64,000 bases of DNA, taken from contig JAKFFO010000007.1 in NCBI GenBank assembly GCA_036675035.1, positions 8,497 to 72,496 on the forward strand. The letters are read 5' to 3'. The notes below the pieces were generated by a model, which was not told the origin of the DNA, searched no databases, and worked only from the letters and a program-made list of their open reading frames with translations. A program made the translations under genes and the position numbers. This DNA is from MESE01 sp036675035 (GTDB taxonomy: Bacteria; Pseudomonadota; Gammaproteobacteria; Burkholderiales; Burkholderiaceae_D). Shown piece after piece: positions 52,479 through 62,214 of the stretch. How positions within the stretch are numbered: the first letter of the stretch is position 1; the number at the start of each line of letters is the position of its first letter.

Positions 52479-52943
52479 TCATTTGATCGCCAGCCTGGTG
52501 GTGCTTTTCACTTCTTCCATCACTGCATAGGTATGCGTCTCGCGTACCCCCTTGAGCTGCAGCAGCGATTTGCCGAGAAACTCGCGATACGCGTTCATGT
52601 CCTTTACCCGCGCCTTGACCAGATAGTCGAAACCGCCGGCCACCATGTGGCACTCCAGCACTTCGGGAATTGCCTGAATGCTGCGCTTGAATGCATCGAA
52701 CACCTCCGGCGTGGTGCGATCAAGCACCACTTCGATGAATACCAGCAGCGATACATCGAGTAATTGCGGGCTGAGTTGCGCGGTATAGCCAAGAATGTAA
52801 CCGGCTTCCTGCAACTTGCGCACGCGCTCCAGGCAAGCGGCAGGCGACAGGTTGACGCGCGCCGACAATTCAATATTGCTGATACGCCCGTCGTTTTGCA
52901 ATTCCCTCAGGATATTTTTACCGATCTTGTCGAGCATAAGCAT
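52479..52943 (-). CDS. Lrp/AsnC-family regulator (probable PutR)
   Basis: This 154-residue protein has the AsnC helix-turn-helix (LDKIGKNILRELQNDGRISNIELSARVNLSPAACLERVRKL) and a C-terminal RAM ligand domain (VLECHMVAGGFDYLVKARVKDMNAYREFL). It is divergent from putA. In many proteobacteria such a regulator activates putA in response to proline. That is the likely role here, since this PutA has no DNA-binding domain. An alternative ATG lies six bases downstream. Confidence 0.87.
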   Translation of the reverse strand: MLMLDKIGKNILRELQNDGRISNIELSARVNLSPAACLERVRKLQEAGYILGYTAQLSPQLLDVSLLVFIEVVLDRTTPEVFDAFKRSIQAIPEVLECHMVAGGFDYLVKARVKDMNAYREFLGKSLLQLKGVRETHTYAVMEEVKSTTRLAIK

Positions 52944-53086
52944 TTTTCAAGGAAATTTAATTCGGAATTTTTATTCAGTACTCTATTTAATTTTGATAAT
53001 AACAGCGAATACCAGAATTAATATCCCTAAACAACTCATAAAATCGAATTATCCAAATCCCTTTGAATGAGCTGTTTCCTGCTGCC

Positions 53087-56000
53087 ATGATGCCACTTGC
53101 TGCCAACTCCAACAGCCCCTCCGAAGCCGCCGCCGAATCTGAAAGCACGCCGCTTTTTGCAGTTCGGGCAAGCTTTCGGTCGGCACCGTCCGCGCTTCGC
53201 GCGGCGATCACCGCCGCCTACCGGCGCGACGAGCGAAAAGCCGTGCGCTCGCTGCTTGCGGAAGCCCTCGGCAACGACGAATCGAAGCCGGCAATCCGCG
53301 CGCTGGCGCAGCGCCTGGTGCAATCGGTACGGCAGCAGCGCACGCAAGCATCGGGGGTCGACGCACTGATGCATGAATTTTCATTGTCGTCGGAAGAGGG
53401 CATCGCGCTGATGTGCGTGGCCGAAGCATTGCTGCGGATTCCGGATCGCGACACCGCCAACCGCCTGATTGCGGACAAGATCGGCAAAGGCGACTGGCGA
53501 CGCCATCTGGGCGAGTCGCCATCGCTGTTCGTGAACGCCGCCGCCTGGGGTCTGCTGGTGACCGGAAAGCTGGTCGAAAGCAGTAGCGAACGCGGTCTAG
53601 GATCCGCGCTGACACGGCTGATTGCAAAGGGCGGCGCGCCGCTGGTTCGCAAGGGCATGGATTTGGCAATGCGCATGCTCGGCAACCAATTCGTCACCGG
53701 CCAGACCATAGAAGAAGCGCTGTCCAACAGCCGCGCCGCAGAGGCTCGCGGCTACCGATATTCCTACGACATGCTGGGCGAAGCGGCGCTGACCGAATTC
53801 GATGCATCGAGCTATTACGATGCGTATGAAACAGCGATTCATGCGATCGGCCGCGCGTCGAACCGGCGCGGCGTCAGGAACGGGCCGGGCATTTCGGTCA
53901 AGCTGTCGGCACTGCATCCGCGCTATTCGCGCGCACAGCGCAAGCGCGTGATGCTCGAGTTATTGCCGCGCCTGAAACAGTTGGCGACACTCGCCAAGCA
54001 GTACGATATCGGTTTGAACATCGATGCCGAAGAAGCCGACCGCCTGGAGCTGTCGCTCGACCTGATCGAGGCGTTGGCATTCGATCCTGATCTGGCCGGA
54101 TTCGATGGCATCGGCTTCGTAGTGCAAGCCTATCAAAAGCGCTGCCCGTTCGTCATCGATTACCTGATCGACCTGGCGTGCCGCAGCAAGCACAGGTTCA
54201 TGGTGCGGTTGGTCAAGGGTGCTTACTGGGACGCCGAAATCAAACGCGCGCAAGTCGACGGCATGGACGGCTATCCGGTGTACACCCGCAAGGACAATAC
54301 CGATGCGAGCTACCTGGTGTGCGCGCGCAAGCTGCTGGCAGCCGGCGAGTTCGTGTATCCGCAGTTCGCTACGCACAATGCGCAATCGCTGGCGGCCGTC
54401 GCTACCTGGGCCCGGGAAGGCGGCATAACCGATTATGAATTCCAATGCCTGCACGGCATGGGCGAAGCGTTGTACGACCGGGTGGTGGGCAAGGGAAATC
54501 TAGGCATACCATGCCGTATCTATGCGCCGGTCGGTTCGCACCGCACATTGCTGGCTTACCTGGTACGGCGGCTGCTTGAGAATGGTGCAAATTCGTCTTT
54601 CGTGAACCGGATTGTCGACGACGCAGTTCCGATCGAAGCGCTGATCGCCGATCCGTTTGATGCCGCCCGGCGGTGGGATGGCGAGCCGCATCCGGCAATT
54701 CCGCTGCCGGCCGACTTGTTTGGCGCTGAACGGAAAAATTCGGCCGGCTGCGATTTGACCAACGAGAATACCTTGCGCGAAATCGATGATGCATTTGCGC
54801 AGCTCGGCAGACGGCAATGGCACGCCGCGCCACTGTTGGACGGACCCGCAACCGGCACGCAGGTACAGACGATTTCCAACCCGGCCGACCGGCGCGATAT
54901 CGTCGGCCGGGTAATCGACGCGAATGCCGCGGATATCGAAACCGCATTGGCGGCAGCGGCGGCCTGCGCTGGGGATTGGCAATCGGTGCCGCCATCGTCG
55001 CGCGCCGCCGCATTGATGCGCGCGTCCGAACTGTTCGAAACGCACCGGCATGAGTTGATGGCGCTGGCGATCCGCGAAGCCGGCAAGTCGCTGCCGAACG
55101 CGATTGCCGAAGTGCGCGAAGCGGTCGATTTCCTGCGCTATTACGCGCAGCAGGCGCGCGACACATCGATGGCGCCGGCGCTGGGCCCGGTGCTATGCAT
55201 CAGTCCGTGGAACTTTCCCTTGGCGATTTTTACGGGCGAGATCAGCGCTGCGCTGGCGGCCGGTAACGTGGTGCTGGCCAAGCCGGCCGAACAAACGCCG
55301 TTGATCGCTTGCCGCGCGGTCGAACTGCTGCATCAGGCCGGTGTGCCGCGCAGCGCCTTGCAATTATTGCCCGGCCGCGGCGACATCGTCGGTGCACAAT
55401 TGACGACCGATGTACGGGTGCGCGGCGTCATCTTCACCGGCTCGACCGCGGTAGCGCAATCGATCAACCGCATCCTGGCGCAGCGCGCCGCGAATGAGTC
55501 GGTCGAAATTCCATTCATCGCCGAAACCGGGGGTCAGAATGCGATGATCGTCGATTCCAGCGCATTGCCAGAACAAGTGGTGCAGGACGCGATTGCGTCG
55601 GCTTTCGACAGCGCCGGACAGCGCTGCTCGGCATTGCGCGTACTGTGCCTGCAAGCGGAGATCGCGGACAGCACGATCTCGATGTTGCGCGGCGCAATGC
55701 AGCAATTACGTGTTGGCAATCCCGGGGTGCTGGAAACCGATGTCGGTCCTGTGATCGATACCGAAGCGCAAGCCGGTCTGCTGCAACATATCGATCGCTT
55801 CAAGCAACAGGCAACGCATTTTTATCAACTGCCGTTGCCGCACGAACATCGCCTCGGCACTTTCGTTGCACCGACGCTGCTGGAAATCGCGTCGTTGTCG
55901 GAATTGACGCATGAAGTGTTCGGGCCGGTATTGCATGTGATCCGCTATCGCCGCGAAGATTTGCCGCAACTGGTGGAACAGATCAATGCAAGCGGATACG

Positions 56001-56800
56001 GCTTGACGCTCGGCATTCATTCCCGGATCGACGAAACGATCGATTTCATCGCGACGCGCGCGCATGTCGGCAATATCTATGTCAACCGGAATATCGTCGG
56101 TGCGGTGGTCGGTGTGCAACCGTTCGGCGGAGAAGGCAAGTCCGGCACCGGGCCCAAGGCCGGAGGCCCGCTATATTTGAAGCGATTGCAGCTTGATCCG
56201 GACCCCGGCCACCTGATCGATGATGCGCGGCGCATGACGCAAGCAACCCCCGATGCAGGACTCGCAGCCTTGATCGCATGGGCCGGCATCGAAGGTCAGG
56301 AACGCCTTTGCAGGCTCGGCCAACAGTATGCACGCACGACCTTGCTTGGCAAACTCGTGGAATTGCCTGGCCCGACCGGCGAGCGCAACACGCTTTCGTT
56401 TGGCGCGCGCGGTGTCATCCTGTGTACCGCGTCAAGCAGCGCCGGACTGTTGAACCAGTGTGCTGCGGCGCTGGCAACCGGCAATACGATCGCCGTGCCG
56501 CGCGAGACAGTCGCGCTGATCCCGGCGTCACTGCCAACCATGATTCGGCAGCGCATACAGGTGCTGGAGCGAATCGACGCTGGCGCATCTGCAGTCCGGC
56601 TTGCACTGGCGCAAGTACCGCTTGCATCGGTTTTGCGCATCGCGCTTGCCGCGAACGAGGATACCGAGGGATTGGTACCGGTAATTCAAACCGATGAAGA
56701 ACGCGCGATACCGCTTTGGCGCCTGGTCGCCGAACGCGCGTTGTCGATCAACAGCAGCGCTGCCGGCGGAAATGCCAGCCTGATGACATTGACTGGATAA
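53087..56800 (+). CDS. putA: Bifunctional proline dehydrogenase/L-glutamate-gamma-semialdehyde dehydrogenase
   Basis: This 1237-residue enzyme oxidises proline to glutamate in two steps with substrate channelling. A proline dehydrogenase barrel (about 90-480) has GPGISVKLSALHPRY, LNIDAEEADRLELSLDLIEAL, RLVKGAYWDAEIK and QFATHNAQSL. The aldehyde dehydrogenase part (about 560-1050) has CISPWNFPLAIF, FIAETGGQNAMIVDSSA and a catalytic cysteine in GQRCSALRVLCLQ. A C-terminal domain of about 180 residues, as in type B PutAs, follows. The N-terminal ribbon-helix-helix domain is absent. The exact start is uncertain: ATG 53087 or TTG 53063. Confidence 0.93.
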   Translation: MMPLAANSNSPSEAAAESESTPLFAVRASFRSAPSALRAAITAAYRRDERKAVRSLLAEALGNDESKPAIRALAQRLVQSVRQQRTQASGVDALMHEFSLSSEEGIALMCVAEALLRIPDRDTANRLIADKIGKGDWRRHLGESPSLFVNAAAWGLLVTGKLVESSSERGLGSALTRLIAKGGAPLVRKGMDLAMRMLGNQFVTGQTIEEALSNSRAAEARGYRYSYDMLGEAALTEFDASSYYDAYETAIHAIGRASNRRGVRNGPGISVKLSALHPRYSRAQRKRVMLELLPRLKQLATLAKQYDIGLNIDAEEADRLELSLDLIEALAFDPDLAGFDGIGFVVQAYQKRCPFVIDYLIDLACRSKHRFMVRLVKGAYWDAEIKRAQVDGMDGYPVYTRKDNTDASYLVCARKLLAAGEFVYPQFATHNAQSLAAVATWAREGGITDYEFQCLHGMGEALYDRVVGKGNLGIPCRIYAPVGSHRTLLAYLVRRLLENGANSSFVNRIVDDAVPIEALIADPFDAARRWDGEPHPAIPLPADLFGAERKNSAGCDLTNENTLREIDDAFAQLGRRQWHAAPLLDGPATGTQVQTISNPADRRDIVGRVIDANAADIETALAAAAACAGDWQSVPPSSRAAALMRASELFETHRHELMALAIREAGKSLPNAIAEVREAVDFLRYYAQQARDTSMAPALGPVLCISPWNFPLAIFTGEISAALAAGNVVLAKPAEQTPLIACRAVELLHQAGVPRSALQLLPGRGDIVGAQLTTDVRVRGVIFTGSTAVAQSINRILAQRAANESVEIPFIAETGGQNAMIVDSSALPEQVVQDAIASAFDSAGQRCSALRVLCLQAEIADSTISMLRGAMQQLRVGNPGVLETDVGPVIDTEAQAGLLQHIDRFKQQATHFYQLPLPHEHRLGTFVAPTLLEIASLSELTHEVFGPVLHVIRYRREDLPQLVEQINASGYGLTLGIHSRIDETIDFIATRAHVGNIYVNRNIVGAVVGVQPFGGEGKSGTGPKAGGPLYLKRLQLDPDPGHLIDDARRMTQATPDAGLAALIAWAGIEGQERLCRLGQQYARTTLLGKLVELPGPTGERNTLSFGARGVILCTASSSAGLLNQCAAALATGNTIAVPRETVALIPASLPTMIRQRIQVLERIDAGASAVRLALAQVPLASVLRIALAANEDTEGLVPVIQTDEERAIPLWRLVAERALSINSSAAGGNASLMTLTG

Positions 56801-56939
56801 TTGCAGCGCGGTACTGCACCGGGCTGTGCATCGGAGCAGTTTATATCGCAAGTCACGTTAAAACAGCGCCGGCTTGACTCAGCGCATACCGGGAAAGTTG
56901 CCTGGCCGAACCGGAAGCGCGCGCGCCGGTCTCACTTGC

Positions 56940-58973
56940 ATGGCGCGCAATATGAAAGCATTGAAGTGGACCGGTATCGGCATTCTTGCCGTACTGGCGC
57001 TGTGTGTGCTGTTGCTCGCGACCTTTGACTGGAATCACGCCAAGCCGTGGCTCAGTTCGCGCGTCGAGGAGGCAACGGAGCGCCCGTTTGCAATCAATGG
57101 CGATCTATCGCTGACCTGGCATCGTGCGGAATCGGATGAATCCGGATGGCGCGGCATGATTCCATGGCCGCTGTTCAGCGCCAAGGACGTGATCCTCGGC
57201 AATCCGGACTGGGCGAATGCGTCGCCGAACATGGCCGAGATCGCGCACATCAGGTTTTCACTCAATCCGCTCGCGTTGTTGCGCAAGGAAATCGTGATTC
57301 CGACACTGCTTCTCGATCAACCGGACCTGGTGTTGCAGCGTGCGGCAGATGGCAAGAACAACTGGACGCTGGAATCGTCAGGCGAACCATCCGCGTGGAA
57401 ATTCGAACTCGGACAGCTCGGAATGAATGAAGGCAAGGTTCGGGTAGTCGATGCGATCAAGGACGCGGATGTCACGGTTGAAATCGATTCGCTGGAAGGC
57501 CACGAACAAGCGGGCGGCTATCAGATCAGCTGGAAAATTGCCGGCAGTCTCAACGGTGACAAGGTCAGTGGCAGCGGCAAGGCCGGCGCAATCCTGGCGC
57601 TGCGTGAGCAGGAGCAGCCGTATCCGATCGATGCCGCGCTGCGGGTTGGGAAAACCGAAATCGAAGTCAAAGGCACCCTGACCAAACCCAGAAGCCTGGC
57701 GGCGGTAGATATCCAATTAAAGCTGTCTGGCGCGAGCATGGCCCATTTGTACCCGATTACCGGCGTGCTACTGCCGAAGACGCCGCCGTTTGCCACTGAA
57801 GGTCATTTGCAGGGCACCATGGGCCAACACGGCCGCGACTGGACTTACCAGAAATTCAGCGGCAAGGTCGGGTCCAGCGATTTGTCCGGCAACATCAGGT
57901 ATGAATCGCGGCAACCGCGGCCGTATCTGAGCGGCACGCTGGTGTCGAAGCAACTGCGCTTTGCCGACTTGGGCCCGTTGATCGGCGCCGATACCGGTAC
58001 CGCTAGGAAGGAGCCAGCTCCCGCCGACAACCAGGCATTGCCGGAACAACAGTTCCGCACCAAGCGCTGGACCAGCCTCGATGCAGACGTGAAGTTCAGC
58101 GCACGCAAGATCGTGCGTGACGAAAGCCTGCCCATCGACGATCTGGTGGCCGAACTCCATATGAAGAATGGGGTACTGTCATTGACGCCGCTTAATTTCG
58201 GCGTGGCCGGCGGGAATCTGGTTTCGACCATCGAACTGGATGGCCAGGGCAAGAAGATCAAGGCCGAAATGAAAATGTCGGCGCGCCGCCTGAAACTTAA
58301 AGAACTGTTTCCAGCGGTCGAATCGATGCAGGCCAGCCTGGGCGAAGTCGACGGCGACGCATTGCTGTCCGGCACCGGAAACTCGGTTGCCGGATTGCTT
58401 GCGTCATCGAATGGTGAAGTAAAAATGGTGATCGACCGCGGCACCGTCAGCAAGTTGTTACTGGAAACGGTTGGTCTCAATGTCGGAAGCATGGTTCTTA
58501 CCAAGTTGTTTGGCGACAGGCAGGTACAGCTCAATTGCCTGGTCAGTGAATTCAAGGTGACCGATGGCTTGATGCAAGTGCGAACTTTTGTGGTCGATAC
58601 CGAAGAAGCACTTTTGCAGGTGACTGGCAAAATCAATCTGGCGACCGAGCAACTGGATCTGACGATCAAGCCGGAAAGCAAGGAACTGCGACTGATGTCG
58701 TTGCGCGCGCCTATTTATGTCAGGGGTAATTTCACAGATCCCGAGATTGCGATCGACAAGGAAGTGTTGGCAGCCAAGGCAGGAAGCGCGATTGTACTGG
58801 GAATATTGGCGCCTGCAGTGACTGCTCTGCTGCCTCTGATTAATGCAGGGGCACGAAAAGACAGCGGCTGTGCAAAATTGATAGAACAGGCGAAGGAAAA
58901 TCCTGCCGCTCCTGCGCCGGAAAAATCAGAGCGCAACCGATCCAGGTCGCCGCGAAATGGAAAAGCAGAATAA
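56940..58973 (+). CDS. AsmA-family protein
   Basis: This protein of about 677 residues has an N-terminal membrane segment (WTGIGILAVLALCVLLLATF) and a long periplasmic beta-rich region with AsmA signatures: ERPFAINGDLSLTWHRAESDESGWRGMIPWPLFSAKDVILGNPDW. The AsmA C-terminal part has LNVGSMVLTKLFGDRQVQLNCLVSEFKVTDGLMQVRTFVVDTEEALLQVTGKINLATEQLDLTIKPE. Family members form bridge-like structures thought to transport phospholipids to the outer membrane. Starts at ATG 56940 or 56952; neither has a clear ribosome-binding site. Confidence 0.85.
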   Translation: MARNMKALKWTGIGILAVLALCVLLLATFDWNHAKPWLSSRVEEATERPFAINGDLSLTWHRAESDESGWRGMIPWPLFSAKDVILGNPDWANASPNMAEIAHIRFSLNPLALLRKEIVIPTLLLDQPDLVLQRAADGKNNWTLESSGEPSAWKFELGQLGMNEGKVRVVDAIKDADVTVEIDSLEGHEQAGGYQISWKIAGSLNGDKVSGSGKAGAILALREQEQPYPIDAALRVGKTEIEVKGTLTKPRSLAAVDIQLKLSGASMAHLYPITGVLLPKTPPFATEGHLQGTMGQHGRDWTYQKFSGKVGSSDLSGNIRYESRQPRPYLSGTLVSKQLRFADLGPLIGADTGTARKEPAPADNQALPEQQFRTKRWTSLDADVKFSARKIVRDESLPIDDLVAELHMKNGVLSLTPLNFGVAGGNLVSTIELDGQGKKIKAEMKMSARRLKLKELFPAVESMQASLGEVDGDALLSGTGNSVAGLLASSNGEVKMVIDRGTVSKLLLETVGLNVGSMVLTKLFGDRQVQLNCLVSEFKVTDGLMQVRTFVVDTEEALLQVTGKINLATEQLDLTIKPESKELRLMSLRAPIYVRGNFTDPEIAIDKEVLAAKAGSAIVLGILAPAVTALLPLINAGARKDSGCAKLIEQAKENPAAPAPEKSERNRSRSPRNGKAE

Positions 58974-59164
58974 TTCCGGTGTCACCTTTCTTAACAGTCG
59001 TTGAAACATTTATCGAAGTAAGGTTTGCGTCAAATTAAGCTCCGGTACAAAAAAATTTCTAAGATTAAAAACTGGCGCCGTCCCTGAGGAAACAGGGCAT
59101 TTACCCGACGTTTGCAAGCAAGATACCACCTTCGACTTCTCTTCTCCGAAATGAAACTCAGGTC

Positions 59165-61867
59165 ATGGCTGACAAGCGAAGCGGCGGCTGGCTAACTGGT
59201 TTTATCAAACGATGCGAATTCCTCAGAGAAAGCATACCTTCCATTATTTTCTGGCCGGTGCTGGGATTGATCGGCATAGGCATTGTCTGGAATCTTGTAT
59301 TCACAAAAATAGAAGCCGAGAAAAATGCAATTGCCGATATTGCATTGAAAGATGCATCGGCAATTGCACAAAATTATGCACTGCATCTGAGCCGGGCGAT
59401 TGAACAGATCGATCAGATTGCGCAATTCATAGAATATGAATTGCGCCAGGAAGGAGGCAAGTTCAAACTGGAGGAACTTCTGAAGGTAAGTATCATCCCT
59501 CCGTCATTATTGAATTTCGTTGCGGTAATCGACAGTGAAGGAAAGTCGATCACCAGCACCATGCCACCGGAAGTGGTCATACCTTTGGTCGACCAGGAAA
59601 TTTTCGAATTTCATAAGACGCAAAAATCCCGCGATATCCAAATCGGTTTGCCGGTGATGGACGAAATTTCCGGAAAGCCAGTTATCCATTTTACGAGCCG
59701 TCTGGAAGCGGAGGACGGTTCTTTCAGCGGCATGATGCTGGTCTCCGTTGAAACGGACATGCTGGCGGCTTTTTATGGCGGCGCCAGCCTCGGTAACTAT
59801 GGAATACTGGCGGCGCTTGGCCGGGATGGCAAGGTTCGCATGGCGCGGATAGGCGCCGGCAATGATGGCGACATCATGCACGCATTGCGGGAAATTCCTT
59901 CATTTGACTCGGCTCAAGGTACGGATTGGTTCGACGGCGACCGGTGGTTTGCCGATAACAAGGATCGATTTATCGCCTGGCAAAACGTTCCGAATTATCC
60001 GATTGTGGTATTGGCCGGCCTTGCGGAAGAAGAAGTGATGAAGCCGTACATCGCGTCGTGGAACAGTTACAAGACCGGTGCGTTCTGGGGCAGCCTGGTG
60101 CTGTTTATGTTTGTGCTGACCGCGTCGGTATTGTCGATGCGAATCGCGTGGAGAAAACATCAGACCGATGAAATCAGGAATTCATATCGCCTTGCGACCG
60201 AGAGCGGTGAAGAGGGCTTCTTCCGGGTCGGCGCCATCATCGATTCCAAAGAGAAAGATCATATTTCTGATTTCATTGTCGAGGATAGTAACGAACAGGG
60301 CGCGGCATTCTTCAATCTGAAGAAGGATCAATTGATCGGGCAAAGATTTTCCGAACTACTGTCCAGCAGCGAAAAGAACGTCATGCTGAATATTTATAGG
60401 GAAGCGATGAACACCGGCTTCCATGATGGCGATTTCGCGGTCGCGCCGGACAGCTTGATGAGGACTACCTGGATTCATCAGCGGTTGGTGCGGTCCGGTT
60501 CCGGACTGGCGGTAACCTTGCGCGACATCTCACATACCAAGGCGCATGAGCGCGAATTATCCCGGCTTGCCAATGAAGACGCCCTGACCAAGCTTCCCAA
60601 TCGATACTGGTTGATGACGACGTTGCCGAATTCGATACAGCGTGCACAACAGGATCATTCGATGCTTTCGCTTTTGTTCCTCGATCTGAATAAATTCAAA
60701 AGCATCAACGATAATTTTGGCCATGCGGTCGGCGACGAACTGTTGCATGCGGTTGCGCTGCGGCTTAAATCCGCGCTGCGGCCGACCGACAATGTGGTGC
60801 GTTTGGGTGGTGATGAATTTGTCGTGATTCTGGAACCGGTGGACAGCAGGGACAATGTTGTAGAAGTTGCCGAACGGATTGCCGACGCTTTCATTGAACC
60901 GTTCAAGCTGTCGCCAGGTGCGAAGATGGTCAAGGCGTCGATCGGGATCAGTCTGTATCCGGATCATGGAGACAACGCAGATACCTTGTTGAGAAATGCC
61001 GACATCGCGATGTATGCATCCAAATCCGTTCCGAAGATACGTTATTTCTTTTATGAGGCCGAGCTTGATCGCAAGCTGACCGCGCAACGTGCGATTGAAC
61101 AGGCGCTGACCGACGCGGTGGAAAAAGATCAGTTCATTCTTTATTACCAGCCGCGTGTCGATACCGTTACCTTCGAATTGCGCAGCATGGAAGCGCTGGT
61201 GCGCTGGAATCATCCGGAACGGGGTTTGCTTGAGCCGCCTGAATTCATTCTTCTGGCGGAAAACATCGGTGCCATGATTCAGCTTGGCGAGTTGGTGGTA
61301 CAAAAAGCGTGTGCCCAGATCGCTGAATGGCAAGCGCTGAATTTGAATGTGGTGCCGGTTTCGATCAACGTATCGGCTCAGCAATTCAATCAGGGGAACA
61401 TAAAACAATATTGCATCGCTGCGATCGGTCGTTATGAAATTCCTTCGGCAATGGTCGAACTGGAAATCACCGAATCGTCAATGCTGGGAGAACAAGCCGA
61501 CGTTGATGCGCAACTGGCGGCGCTGCGTGAATCCGGCATCAAATTGTTGATCGACGATTTTGGAACCGGGTATTCATCGCTGGCGCAATTACAGCGGCTG
61601 GACATGGATGTGTTGAAGATAGATCAGGCATTTACCGCGGAGCTGGGAAAGAAGAAGGAAGGCGATATCTTTTTCAAGGCGATCGTGTCGATGGCACACG
61701 CGTTGGGCATGAGCGTGGTGGCCGAAGGCGTCGAAACCAGGGAACAGTTCGATATCCTGCGCACACTTCGCTGCGATGAAGTACAGGGCTTCTTTATTTC
61801 GAGACCGGTTCCGGCAAGTCAAATGACCGAATTGATGCGCAAGCCTTTTCTTGAGCCGGGAGTTTAA
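59165..61867 (+). CDS. Membrane-bound GGDEF/EAL c-di-GMP signalling protein
   Basis: This 900-residue protein has two membrane segments (about 20-41 and 300-325) flanking a periplasmic Cache-like sensor, then a degenerate PAS region (about 335-450). A GGDEF domain (DNVVRLGGDEFVVILE, with RxxD as RPTD) and an EAL domain (MEALVRWNHPERG, DDFGTGYSSLAQL, KIDQAFT) follow. Both catalytic signatures are complete, so it could make or break c-di-GMP. Which dominates cannot be read from motifs. Confidence 0.9.
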   Translation: MADKRSGGWLTGFIKRCEFLRESIPSIIFWPVLGLIGIGIVWNLVFTKIEAEKNAIADIALKDASAIAQNYALHLSRAIEQIDQIAQFIEYELRQEGGKFKLEELLKVSIIPPSLLNFVAVIDSEGKSITSTMPPEVVIPLVDQEIFEFHKTQKSRDIQIGLPVMDEISGKPVIHFTSRLEAEDGSFSGMMLVSVETDMLAAFYGGASLGNYGILAALGRDGKVRMARIGAGNDGDIMHALREIPSFDSAQGTDWFDGDRWFADNKDRFIAWQNVPNYPIVVLAGLAEEEVMKPYIASWNSYKTGAFWGSLVLFMFVLTASVLSMRIAWRKHQTDEIRNSYRLATESGEEGFFRVGAIIDSKEKDHISDFIVEDSNEQGAAFFNLKKDQLIGQRFSELLSSSEKNVMLNIYREAMNTGFHDGDFAVAPDSLMRTTWIHQRLVRSGSGLAVTLRDISHTKAHERELSRLANEDALTKLPNRYWLMTTLPNSIQRAQQDHSMLSLLFLDLNKFKSINDNFGHAVGDELLHAVALRLKSALRPTDNVVRLGGDEFVVILEPVDSRDNVVEVAERIADAFIEPFKLSPGAKMVKASIGISLYPDHGDNADTLLRNADIAMYASKSVPKIRYFFYEAELDRKLTAQRAIEQALTDAVEKDQFILYYQPRVDTVTFELRSMEALVRWNHPERGLLEPPEFILLAENIGAMIQLGELVVQKACAQIAEWQALNLNVVPVSINVSAQQFNQGNIKQYCIAAIGRYEIPSAMVELEITESSMLGEQADVDAQLAALRESGIKLLIDDFGTGYSSLAQLQRLDMDVLKIDQAFTAELGKKKEGDIFFKAIVSMAHALGMSVVAEGVETREQFDILRTLRCDEVQGFFISRPVPASQMTELMRKPFLEPGV

Positions 61868-62214
61868 GCAGAGCTGTCGACTGTTCTGAATTCGGGATCG
61901 GATTCAATCTTTCCTTTTACGCATGTATTTGTCTGGAACGGGTAGGCGGCGAGAAGCTTCTGGTTTTATATAATTGTTTATATATACGATTAGTAGTAGT
62001 TGTTAACACGGCTGCATTTCTGTGGATAACCCGGTATACAAGCGTGGAATCAATAGCTTGAGAAGCGCATAACTGCTGCATAACGCGTGTATCCGGACAG
62101 GACGGATTCTTGATAAAAAAATTTGTTTTCCTGATTTTGAAGTTATCAACAGTCCATCCAACGGATATTCATAGCTTTTTCCACAGCCTGTTCAGGCTCG
62201 ACGCCAACTTCCCA
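61868..62214. other. AT-rich convergent intergenic region with DnaA-box-like sites
   Basis: About 347 bases between two gene ends that face each other, with no gene found. It contains the perfect DnaA-box inverse TGTGGATAA (62021-62029), the near-match TTATCAACA (62143-62151) and TTTTCCACA (62177-62185), and an AT-rich stretch near 61970-61990. No dnaA, dnaN or iteron array is nearby. Confidence 0.45.

Noticed and set aside
61960..62000. AT-rich stretch considered as a dif-like recombination site
   Set aside because: It does not match the two-arm XerC/XerD consensus, and no integrative element or terminus feature is nearby.
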